From the NCBI GenBank assembly GCA_020064725.1, contig JAGTWJ010000001.1:62001-126000 (forward strand): DNA of 64,000 nt. The letters run 5' to 3'. Below are positions 31,098-40,959 of this stretch, in pieces. The notes under the pieces are model-generated. The model was not told where the DNA came from. It saw only the letters and a list, made by a program, of their open reading frames with translations, and searched no databases. The DNA is from Drechslerella dactyloides. Lineage: Eukaryota > Ascomycota > Orbiliomycetes > Orbiliales > Orbiliaceae. The stretch's first letter is position 1; every line of letters begins with the position of its first letter. The position numbers and the translations under genes are program-made.

Positions 31098-32362
31098 CGT
31101 GTGTCGTGGATATCTAGGAGACCGTATAAACTGTATCTTGGATATAGAGTTTGTACATGCTTTTTTCGAAATTTTCAGCAATTATGATTTGAAGATACAC
31201 GTAGTGTCCGCCCGATCGAGATATTTGTCTGGGACGGTGATGTAGGCATCGACTTTTAGTCTCCGGCAACCTTGAGACACCAGCATCAATAAATGGTTAC
31301 GAGATCCCCCAACATCCTTTAGGGTGGTATCTGCATCTGTGTGGACGCAAAACAACGGTCTCTCACTAGGGCTCATCGAACGTCAGTTTCTTGACTATGC
31401 CTTACACGCGAGTTATAGGATATCGAGGAATGTTCGAGATCTGCCCGGTGTGAAGCTAGCTTACCTTTTCTAGAAATTTCGAAAGCTAGGTTTGAAGGGA
31501 TTATATCGTGAAGTTTCGAAAAATGCACTGCCCTTCCCAAGCGAAATGTTGAGTTCTGCTCATCTAAGGCGTGCACTATCAGACTAACCAAGGTTATAGC
31601 AGTCCCTTTGTCTTATGGAACCGGATCAACTTATCACCTGCAAACAAAATACTTTCTCAAGATCTCACGCTCTCTCTACATCACAAAGATCTATTAGAAA
31701 GTTCCGGCCTATCTTTGACACTCGTGCTTGTGGTATTCCCAAATATTGATCATTAGCTTGCTTACAGTTCTATTGGACAACTCCTAGAAAATTCTTGGTA
31801 GAACTAGCAGGTACGCGTATACGCTTATATCCAAATGGACTCTGAGCAGAGTGTCTATCCTAGATCTACAGAAACGAAGTTGCGGTGGAATTGCTTCAAT
31901 ATTTGCTATACAAATATCAGCGCGTAGATGTACCAGCTTGACCAATCTGTCACTGCTGCCGCGAATATCTGTCTTATAGTTACAAGCAGTGTTGATTATT
32001 AGTGAGATATCCACGCAATATATCGCCACGTAAGGAGTATATCGTGCGTTAACGACAACGAAAGGGATCAAAACAGACACGTGAGCCTCATATAGTTACA
32101 CGAACCTTATACCTAAGCACAGGATCTTCGTAACCTACAGGACACAATGTTAACCATCCATAATCAACAAAAGAAAGAAAGAAAGAAAGACCAAAGCCGT
32201 ATGTCAGACGATCGCAAACAATTCAATAGAATTTTACCAAGCTCACTAAAAAGGAGGGCAGCTCAGAACATCGACTTTAAGCACCATGTTGTCTTGCAGT
32301 GCCTTGAAGTCAGCAATATATTACCAGCTAGGGGCTGATGCTTGGGCATACTAACGCTCAAA
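31098..32362. other. Intergenic with AAAG microsatellite
   Basis: About 1.27 kb without a credible gene. A short aaag repeat (five copies) is at 32169-32190. Promoter of the 31097 gene lies at its left end. Confidence 0.5.
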
Positions 32363-33685
32363 TCAAGCATCTTGGTCTCGCAACTTCCTCTCACGGGGGC
32401 CACAGCCTTTGAGACCGATTCCATACTCATGTATTTCAAGCTGACTATCGGGGACTTTGAGAACCGACGGACTTATGGAGCTCAAAGCCTCGAACTGATC
32501 GTCTGTGCCTTCACGGTCGCTGCTGTCTTCGACCTGCTGCATATTCTTCATTTGTGCTGCTTCGCCGGCTGCCTTGATTCTGACTACTTCAGCTCTGACA
32601 TTTCTCTGGAAAACAGCTATCTCCTCGGCGAAACGGCGCTGCCTTTCTTCGCTCTTTTGTTTAATTTCGTCAAGATCTGGCGTTGGCTCCCACAGCTTGT
32701 TTGGTGAGTCCATGAGGTTATGCTGCATGATTTCCTCAGGGCGGTTTTCATCTGGGAAGTTATCGTGAACCAAGCTTTTTGAGTCCAAATTTGACGCTGT
32801 AGAATCTGCGACTTCCTCTTCAGCTGTAGTCTCGTGGACGGTGGATGGCTTGCCGGCATGTTTTCCGTCAGGGCCTGCCGGGATTTCAATTTCATTGGCT
32901 GATTCGGATGACTTTTTAGACTTCTTTTTCCCCCTTTTCTTTTTCCTGGGCTTAGCCTCCGTAAATGGTGGCATAACCTTTAGAGGCCATTCAGTACGTG
33001 GGTCGTCGTAATAAAGAACGTCATCATTATCCGAGCTTGGGGAGATATCAGTAGACTGCGAGTCTGTTTTGTTCTTTTGTCGCATTTGCTCGAGAACCTT
33101 GCTCTGCTGCTTGTAGTAGTCTCGTTTGATATGAGCAATCTCCATCGCCTCTTCTTCCGTGATGCGAGGAGAAATAATATTGGACCATATGAAATCCCAA
33201 TATTCGATCATGCATTCCATTCCAACTTCATCAAGGGTTGAGGCAATAGCTTCGAGAATAGTTTTGTCAGCGAACTGGGGAGTCATCGTAAGCTCGTCGC
33301 GCTTTTCAGGGTTAGTGGCAGACAAGGTATAAAGAAGCTTGTATACGAAGTTGTAAATGTCGAAAGGATTGAGTTCTTCCAGGATCTTCTTGACATTCTC
33401 TTCCCGGGAGTCCCCGTGAGAGGTTGTGTCTTCAGGCTTGCCGCAGGGGCGAAGAGTTGTTATTCGTTTGGGAGGTTGGCCTTTATTGCCTGGCTTGTAG
33501 ATAACTATTGCATCTGCATCTTCACTATTCTCGCTGGGGAGCTCGAAGTCGTCTGGGTCGTCTAGCGGAGCGAAGGTTGATAAATCATCCGGTGCTTCTT
33601 CGTGATATTTACCGTAGTTGGCTGAGGAGGGTTCATTATTAGGATCAGACAACGGATTGAGGTCTGAGGCTGATAGGGAAGCCAT
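32363..33685 (-). CDS. Unrecognised 440-aa acidic protein with basic nuclear-import patch
   Basis: Intronless, ATG at 33685 (AACAATGG context). The N-terminal 60 residues are acidic/Ser-rich. Residues 95-205 are the best candidate for a globular helical domain (VKKILEELNPFDIYNFVYK, IEYWDFIWSNII, EEEAMEIAHIKRDYY). Residues 245-260 are a dense Lys/Arg patch (KPRKKKRGKKKSKKSS), typical of nuclear or nucleolar proteins. A second helical part at 345-390 (EEIAVFQRNVRAEVVRIKA) follows. No named domain recognised; a nuclear location is inferred from the patch alone. Confidence 0.65.
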   Translation of the reverse strand: MASLSASDLNPLSDPNNEPSSANYGKYHEEAPDDLSTFAPLDDPDDFELPSENSEDADAIVIYKPGNKGQPPKRITTLRPCGKPEDTTSHGDSREENVKKILEELNPFDIYNFVYKLLYTLSATNPEKRDELTMTPQFADKTILEAIASTLDEVGMECMIEYWDFIWSNIISPRITEEEAMEIAHIKRDYYKQQSKVLEQMRQKNKTDSQSTDISPSSDNDDVLYYDDPRTEWPLKVMPPFTEAKPRKKKRGKKKSKKSSESANEIEIPAGPDGKHAGKPSTVHETTAEEEVADSTASNLDSKSLVHDNFPDENRPEEIMQHNLMDSPNKLWEPTPDLDEIKQKSEERQRRFAEEIAVFQRNVRAEVVRIKAAGEAAQMKNMQQVEDSSDREGTDDQFEALSSISPSVLKVPDSQLEIHEYGIGLKGCGPRERKLRDQDA

Positions 33686-33712
33686 TGTTTCTTTTTAGTC
33701 GTTAAGTCTTCG

Positions 33713-34412
33713 TCAGCTATTGCTCATCCTTCTGGTATCAGATGTCTGGAAATTCTCACCGTCGTGGGAGTTGGTTTGCGCTTTCGGAGATGCGGTTGTA
33801 GGCGATGCAGTTGCTGCTTGGATAGGTGAAGAAGGTTTCGTGATTGATTGTGAGGAGGAGTTCGAAGCGCTGTCCATGGTTTTCAAAGGGGTTGGGGCAA
33901 CTAGGGAATGACTATCGGTGGATGCGTGCCCTTCATCTAGCCCAGCTAAAGGTTCTTGAACACGCTGTATTGCGGCGGGTTTCTCAGATAGAAGGGACTC
34001 TCCCAAATCCTCTCCGCCTCCATCTCCAAACGCACTTCCTCCGGAGTCAACTTCCTGCATCTTTCACAGTGGACCTGACCAGGCCACCAACGTCCTTCGA
34101 GGAGGTCTTGTGTCTTTTGAGCGAAATGCAGTAGCCGTTCACGGATGTCGTTGAGGATCTTGCTGATTCTGCGAATAGGGCTGTAGGGTCGAGGTCCAGT
34201 TACCATTGACAGGTAGATGGCGAAGACAAAAGTGTGCCAGGAAAAGAAGCAGAGTACGGCGTTCCGAATTGCTGACGACGGTCTCAAAATGTCAGCGTTA
34301 CATGTGGCTGATCATACCTGACGTACAATGAAAATAGATGATCATCTGGAAGTTTCAGCCTACCGTGCCACTCCTCCCGGGTTATGTTGTCAAACTGAAA
34401 GACCTGGACCAT
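33713..34412 (-). CDS. Possible small membrane protein gene, exon structure unresolved
   Basis: Three overlapping minus-strand pieces look protein-like: 34412 down to about 34310 (MVQVFQFDNITREEWHGRL, ending in a DHLFSLYVR piece), 34287-33946 (a hydrophobic helix CFFSWHTFVFAIYLSMV then KILNDIRERLLHFAQ and CERCRKLTPEEV), and 34060-33713 in another frame (Ser/Thr/Pro-rich). I could not find one splice pattern that joins all of them: the candidate intron near 34280 is only 35 bp or changes frame. It may be a real multi-exon gene, a decayed gene or chance overlap. Confidence 0.3.
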
Positions 34413-36312
34413 GGTGTGGTAACAATCACCGTTGAAGATGTCCGGATCCTGAACCTAGGCTTGGAGGTAGAGCTTGTGAACGTAGTTTTGATGGAGAGCT
34501 GGCGGGTGATAGTGCGGGGGGTGATGCTGAGAAAAGGTGGAGAGAGGTTGTGGGAGCGATGGTGTTGATAGACGTTTTTAATCTAAACGAAGCTGCTACT
34601 ATAGTGGGAGCAACACCACAGGTCAGCTCAACTAGTACTCTTCTTCTCAGATGAGATCGAGAGTAGGTGATTACGGCCATTCAGCCTTTATTTTTTACCG
34701 GTGATACCGAGTCTCAGTTCGGCTTACTATCTAGTCTCGGAGGGTTTATTATCAACATTTTTGGCAGCGACGCCTAGACCTAGCAGTAAGACCTCTAGAC
34801 AGCTGTCGCAAGTAGTCTTGGAGGCGAACGTTTACGTCCGCAGCTCTGTCACAGTCGATGAAGCACTGAATCTTCACTATGCACACATCTGGACCCTAGT
34901 CCATCAAAACTGCCATCCGACCGCTGCGAGACCACATCCGATGTGCTTTCGGAGCCCAGATCGCCCTGTATTAATCATTCACACCATTGAGGCTCAAAAC
35001 AGTCGTTGAACAGGCAAAATATCGCCATTACATGGACTTTACGTAATTCCCATCATTCCGAGGAAGTAATCGGACGCACAACGAGATGCATTGAAAGAGT
35101 CTTGAATCTGATAGATATATATAGAGCTCGGGAAACTCATTTTGCTCGCCGCCGGGCCAAATTAGAGTCGCCAGTTGATGGGCTATTCAAGTGTGTTCAT
35201 ATGGCTATGCTTCTAGCAACGACGCGGCCGAGGAAACATCTCCAGATCTGTATGCGAGGTCTCTAGTCCAAGAATTGAGCTTCAGCGCATTAAATGAATA
35301 AAATGATAACCGACTCGATCCTGTGCCAGTCTCAGCACCAGCTTTGTTATTGTCGATAATGATACTGTGCATTTCGAATGCCTATTCTCAAAGCTGACCT
35401 CGAACATCAATTGTATATATAAGCACGCAAGTGGGCAACAGCAAGCCTTTAAGCTACTTACTTACCAAAAGCCCATACTGACCGTGATACGTATTAAACT
35501 CCTGGCTATGTTTCTTCCCGCCAAGTATCTGCGAGGTCTCACATATATTAAAATATCTGAATAATTAAACTGCCTTTGTGAAGGTATCAGGGAAAGGAGC
35601 GTGCCAAACAAGCGCGAAATGACACGCACCTGAGTATATTTCCCCAGGTTTATATAGAATTCCACCGTTCCTCGCGTGGGCAGAAGAATCTTAGGCGAGA
35701 CTCCCAATTATAAATAAAAGTGCGTGCCTTCATATTATTGACAACGTCGAAGCAAAAACCTTCATATCAATTGAACACGCAGCGAACCTGCGTTCTGGAA
35801 ACAGCACTCCAAGCAGCTCAAGCAGCTAGTGTTCGATCCCAACTGCGAATTGTTCTTAGGAACTCAGTATGATATCTTGACAGCCCCCGATTATCAGGAC
35901 TCAGTATAGAGTTACTGGGATCTTCTGTGTGGATTTCGTCGCTTCGTTCTTGCATATATGAGCATAGACTAATCATGCATTGTACCGTCGTGCTCTATAT
36001 ATTCTCAGAGAAAAGACGCCATAGTCCAGAGCATAAACGTCTCTTCGAATGTTTGTGATACTAATCAATTTTCAAGTCATTTCGTCTATCACAAGTATAT
36101 TCTCTAATGCGCCTACTCAGCTATCCAGCTTTCGCATTTTCAAATATCGTCTCCAAGGACCTCTCGAGAGTCCTATAGTCGGCCTATAAAGGTCACTGTC
36201 ATTCGGCCCAGGATATAGCTAGCCCTATCGCAAGCTCCAATCTCCATAGGGGTAGCTAAGTAACCCATAGAATCCAGCTCCGCAAGATTTCATCCGAAGG
36301 TCATAGCGCAAA
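34413..36312. other. Gene-poor stretch, 1.9 kb
   Basis: No frame convinces on either strand. Sequence is moderately AT-rich with no clear inverted or direct repeat. The right end should hold the promoter of the 36313 gene. Confidence 0.5.
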
Positions 36313-36696
36313 ATGGCTGATCAACTTTCCCACATCCCGTCCAAAATCACGGTTTCGGGCGGTCCTCCGAACACCGCAATCCCGCAAAGCGTTCACGACC
36401 TCCGCAACATTCTTGACATTCTCGCCGAGGGCATTCAACGCAGAGATGATAGCGAAGGACGATTCCGCATGAATATCGAAAAACTGTTCTTGAAGGCCCA
36501 TGAACGCTCGCACACCCAGGCATCCGAACTAGTCAAACTTATTCGCCTCACTTGCCTAGAGTTGTTCCGAGGTCTATTTGATGAACATGTTGGAGTGGAA
36601 AGGTTCACTGAGATTGCGAACTTTCTACGATTTCTACTAGGGAAGTTGAACGGAGAGCCGGATGCGTGGATCGAGATTGCGCTTTCATCTGACTAG
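36313..36696 (+). CDS. Unrecognised 127-aa helical protein
   Basis: Intronless, ATG at 36313 in favourable context (gcaaaATGG). Helical throughout after a Pro/Gly-rich start: VHDLRNILDILAEGIQ, FRMNIEKLFLKAHERS, ELVKLIRLTCLELFRGLF, FTEIANFLRFLLGKL. No membrane segment, no Cys motif. Family not recognised. The regular hydrophobic pattern over almost the whole length argues for a real protein. Confidence 0.55.
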   Translation: MADQLSHIPSKITVSGGPPNTAIPQSVHDLRNILDILAEGIQRRDDSEGRFRMNIEKLFLKAHERSHTQASELVKLIRLTCLELFRGLFDEHVGVERFTEIANFLRFLLGKLNGEPDAWIEIALSSD

Positions 36697-37493
36697 GAAT
36701 CTGGGAATAAATGGCGCTGGCTTCCGTGATGGGAGGTGGGGTCGGAACCTGGGTTAACTGTGCGAAATCTCCCTAGGTTGTTCTCCTGCGTATATACAGA
36801 GCATCCTACGATAATCGGCGGCTGGGAGATCTCTTCAGAGCATTTGAGGCCCTTGGCTGTGCATGTGGCCATTTTATTCAAATTTCGTGTTCAACACTGC
36901 TAACTATTAGAGGCCTCATTTGACACTAACTCTTGGATCAGACTGATATTTGCAGCTAATTATAGGCTGATCATCCTGGTATCGCATTTTTGGTAGGTTG
37001 GGTAATAATTCATTGAAGTAGCACTTTATTGTAGTTATCCAGATGTGCTATCTCATAAGCAATGCAAAGTTTCGATCTCTAAGATACAAATTTACCAGAA
37101 AAGGAACTGTATCTAGTGTCCCTCCTTCCTCGAATATTAGGAAGCTCACTGAAGGGTTTCCGTAATGACCCTCTATTCAATGCAACTTCGTGGACTGGCA
37201 GCTTCTCAGAAGCAATAAAGAACGACAGAGGAATCGGTATCCATAATAGCGTCCAGCAAAATCATCTAAAACATGCAACGAGCTATAATCAGCAATACTT
37301 TCTGGGACTAAAGTACTATCACTCGTTGACTTGACAACTTACCCACTACCTAAGGGCTCAACCCTCAGTTCAGCATGATTCCGGTTGCACAAATCGATTT
37401 ACCCAATGAAGACAAATATATATGTTCATCCATTGGCGATGTATCGGTAACCAGAATAGTGACACGGAGTCTTCTCAATAGATACCGACACGA
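36697..37493. other. Convergent intergenic region
   Basis: Between 3' ends of the 36313 and 37919 genes. No coding region supported. Confidence 0.5.
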
Positions 37494-37919
37494 TCAGGGT
37501 TCTGCACGTCCCTGTTGTTTCTTCCATTCCTTCCAGCGTTTCAAGAGCTCCTCGTCTTTCCTAGCTTGTATCTGCTGTGCTTTACGCATTTTCCGCTGCC
37601 ACATTTGCGCACGTGCCTTGCGCGCCCATTGAATGTCGAAATCTTTATTGTATATTGTTTGCATCCGATTTTTGTACTGCGCAGCAGCCTCGTCCGCCGC
37701 TTGACGATATGTCCTTTGAATATTTTCGGGAAGATCGTTTGGCGGGATGTATCCCGTGTATCGGCCCAGCGCATCTAGTTTCGAGGTCGGAATGAGGATG
37801 AATAAGATGACTATGATGGCAAATAGGAGGAGGATCGCCAACGACACTAAGCCTGCGGATCGAAGATAGTTGAGAATCGGCCTTGATGGCACAGTGCTTG
37901 GAAATGCTGATAAGGCCAT
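37494..37919 (-). CDS. Single-pass membrane microprotein, 141 aa
   Basis: Intronless, ATG at 37919. One strong membrane helix at about residues 21-44 (GLVSLAILLLFAIIVILFI), a short Pro-containing linker, then a long basic coiled-coil-like tail (AQYKNRMQTIYNKDF to the end, with KARAQMWQRKMRKAQQ and RWKEWKKQQ). The layout is a signal-anchored protein with its charged tail probably in the cytosol or an organelle matrix. No family recognised. Two other single-pass microproteins (39203, 45208) are within 8 kb. Confidence 0.55.
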   Translation of the reverse strand: MALSAFPSTVPSRPILNYLRSAGLVSLAILLLFAIIVILFILIPTSKLDALGRYTGYIPPNDLPENIQRTYRQAADEAAAQYKNRMQTIYNKDFDIQWARKARAQMWQRKMRKAQQIQARKDEELLKRWKEWKKQQGRAEP

Positions 37920-39202
37920 TTTCTGAGGTAACTCTGGAATATATTATTCTTTTAATTTCGATATTAGGTTGAAGATCCAACGCCGCGCCGCGGTAGGGAT
38001 AGGTAGGGTCCTGTGGCGACAGATGGTAGAATTGGAAGTTCGAAACTGTTCGATAAGCTCCAGTATGACTAGGGTTGGAAATATTTCTACTGTCCATTAT
38101 GAGGGTGCATTGGAGGTGCTATATGTTGCATAGTTTCTTATCGTTCTCATAGTTGGTCTTAGTCCCTGGGCCAGCCGCCGGCTCGCTGTTGACTGGCCTC
38201 GAGACTAAGCTAGTCCAGACATCTCCATCATATCAATTGAAACTTGTCGATCGCTATCGCCAGTGCACATTGACTGACCCTGTTCAGTATCATTCAACGC
38301 CATCAGCGTTCTGGCGAGCATTAGATATGCATCTCTCTTCACTATATCCGCGCTTTCCCATTGGGTTTTATGGCACAGCACATTATCTGCTGGCTGATAA
38401 GCTAAATGTATTGTGAAGGAACCGCAGCTGCTTGAAATGAAGGATCTGTGTACTGCCGCGCCCGCGAATGCGACCGCAAATGCGACCGCAAACCCCACGT
38501 AAACGGCATCACTGTACGCGAGAAAACGGGGAGCTCCGTCTGCCAGAAATCCCTACCACCTGGTCCTCAATGGCTTGTTTGCCAGCTTTCACCGCTTGAC
38601 ACGAACTAACTAATAAGCAGCTATTATAACTAGTTCGAGATCCAGCGATGAGGAACTGCAACACAGCCCGACATGACTAGCTTTTGCACACGGAGCATCT
38701 GGGCCGGCCGAAATACAATGCATTCCTGTTTTTTTCGCGCTGAATAAACCATTTAACTGTTTGATTGTTTCAATTTTATTCGTAGCTAAATCGACCAAGA
38801 TGTGAGAAATGCTATCTTTAATATCACGGGCTCTCTCTAGAGCTCCCTCTTGCATGCCTCTTGTGGTAGTTTGATGCCCACAGAGATACGGCGACAGAAA
38901 TTGCTGTAACTGATCCAATTGTACTCGATTGGGAAAATCAGAGCTATCTGTGGGCGCCCGAGAGCTAACAGCCACCATCCTATATACATTAATGATACGT
39001 GTACCACAACGCCGTTCCAACGCCAAAAAAACCATTCCCTGGTGTCATGATCGCCAGTATCCAAAGAGCAGCGTGCAAATATGCCGGACTACATTTTTAT
39101 AAGCCCCTATGCTAGCATTACGAGTGTTGAAATGTTCCACCAGACCTCCGTGTGGACCTTTGTGCGACATCCTAACTGGTATATAGGCTTTGACTTTTCG
39201 CA
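37920..39202. other. Intergenic with a 12-bp tandem repeat
   Basis: About 1.28 kb. Copies of gcgaatgcgacc / gcaaatgcgacc lie at 38463-38494. No gene supported. Confidence 0.5.
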
Positions 39203-39520
39203 TTAATCATAGATTGGAAAGTACGGCCTAGGCCTTCCTCTTGCCCGATATATTCTTGGAGGCCGAGCTCGCATCGGTGGCGGTATGATCCGAGGAGGGA
39301 TGTAAGGCGGCGGGCGGCGTCGGTAGCCTCTGTTGACGATGTGGTCTCCTCCAAATCCGACTGCCCCTGTATCGTAGTAGGGATGCGTCCATTCCGACGG
39401 CGTGAAGATAAAGACTACTGTAAAGAAGGCGATGAAGAACGCGAACCCTAGGATAAGAACGGGTCCGTAGAAGAGTATAAAATAGAGGATATTGACTGCC
39501 TGAGCGGAAATCGTCGCCAT
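39203..39520 (-). CDS. Membrane microprotein with Pro/Arg-rich tail, 105 aa
   Basis: The frame begins upstream without an ATG, so I start at 39520 (MATISAQAVNILYFI). Residues 10-40 are almost wholly hydrophobic (FYGPVLILGFAFFIAFFTVV), enough for one long or two short membrane helices. The tail is Pro/Arg/Tyr-rich (RRRPPPYIPPRII, RPRPYFPIYD). PPxY-like sites (PPPY) could bind WW domains of ubiquitin-ligase adaptors; this is inference. No family recognised. Confidence 0.5.
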   Translation of the reverse strand: MATISAQAVNILYFILFYGPVLILGFAFFIAFFTVVFIFTPSEWTHPYYDTGAVGFGGDHIVNRGYRRRPPPYIPPRIIPPPMRARPPRIYRARGRPRPYFPIYD

Positions 39521-40959
39521 GATGATTCGCTGGCCATCCACTAAGTCTTCGAGAGCTCCAGAGGCCTAGAGGACAGTGCTGCAATTTTGGTTGGTGGTGA
39601 CAATAAGGTGGTGTTGTTCGTTGAAAATACAACAGAGACGCTCGTTGTTAGGGGAGAGAGTGTGGCTTTGCTGGGCAGCTCGCCAAAGGATCTGGGTGAC
39701 GTGACAGAGGACCGCGAGCGAACAGCTGCAGCTGCAGAGTATCACTGCCTCGCTGGACCCATCGCAAATATGTCGGATCCAGAGGCGCTAACTAAGTAGT
39801 TTTGAATCGGGTATTGGAGCGGATCGATATGTTGGAGACAGTGTGAAGGTGGTAAATCTCAAGCTCGAACACGGTGCTTAAATACATCAGTATCCACCGT
39901 GATCCTGATTTCGCTTTTGTCCTGGGTTTCTTCTCCCAAACGGCACAGTGGAACTTGTGATGCGGAGTGGCCTGAAGGATGAATCAGCCTCGGACCCACG
40001 AGAGGCGAAGACGAGGCTACTGTTTGTCAAAGACTCATTCTGCCAGGCCCTCGTCCGATTGGTGGGAACCCATCCGATTTGCCAAGGCAGCGGTCTGGGC
40101 CAATCCCAACGTAGCGCTAAGATGCTCTAGCGAATCTTATCTTGCTGGTAATCATAGACACACGCTCGCGCTCGAGACTGCTCTTTTGGGGCAGCAGCTC
40201 ACGCAGGCTACCAATTCGTTCACGACTGTAGCTAGGTGGAGGATTTTATTAGTCCGCTTCCGTTGCGCTTTTCGGATCTGAGTAGACCTGTGGAGCACGC
40301 GCGTCCCTGTTGTCGTTTCGCGATTTCGTGCCGACCCCATTACGTAGATCTATCCTACTCGCAGCAATCATGGAATTTCAAGAGATAAACCGAGAACCGT
40401 TTACTATATCACGAACACCTCTTCCTCACATCTGTTTTTTAACCCATGTCGGCTGCCCTGAATCTCTCCCATTATTTTTGGGGCAACCACGCGTACGAGT
40501 ACCCGAAAGGAAACCATTGGTATATTCATCAGCTTCGTATCTGACGCGACGGCTAATTCTCGCATGGATATCGATCAGAAAATACTTCTAGTCAGATATA
40601 GTCAAATAGGATTCGAGCAAAAGGACCTGACAGGGGTTATTTAATTTTGTCTCAAGCTAGTTAAGTGCACATACTTTTAGACTGGAGTCGTGCCAGTCGG
40701 TCTGGAGTAGATAAGCTCCGTTATGAAAATCTGAAAATGTCTGCATGTATACTTATGTCACAGAGCTTTAAACTATCGGCCGTGCATACTTGATCGACAT
40801 AGTTAAAAGTCGAAAGACAAATCTTGCAATCAGCCACCCCGAGACCACAATCAGCCGTCGTATTAGTAAAATAGAACCAATATGTCCCTTAAGGGAAGGG
40901 AACATTAGACATGTAGGCGCGCCCGAACTCGTATATTACCGAGCACCTGGAATAGCAGC
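39521..40959. other. Intergenic, 1.4 kb
   Basis: No gene supported on either strand. I noted no repeat. Contains the promoter of the 39520 gene and the 3' side of the 811-aa gene. Confidence 0.5.

Noticed and set aside
34413..36312. RIP-mutated transposon relic
   Set aside because: Only moderately AT-rich; no repeat arms or transposase remnants visible.
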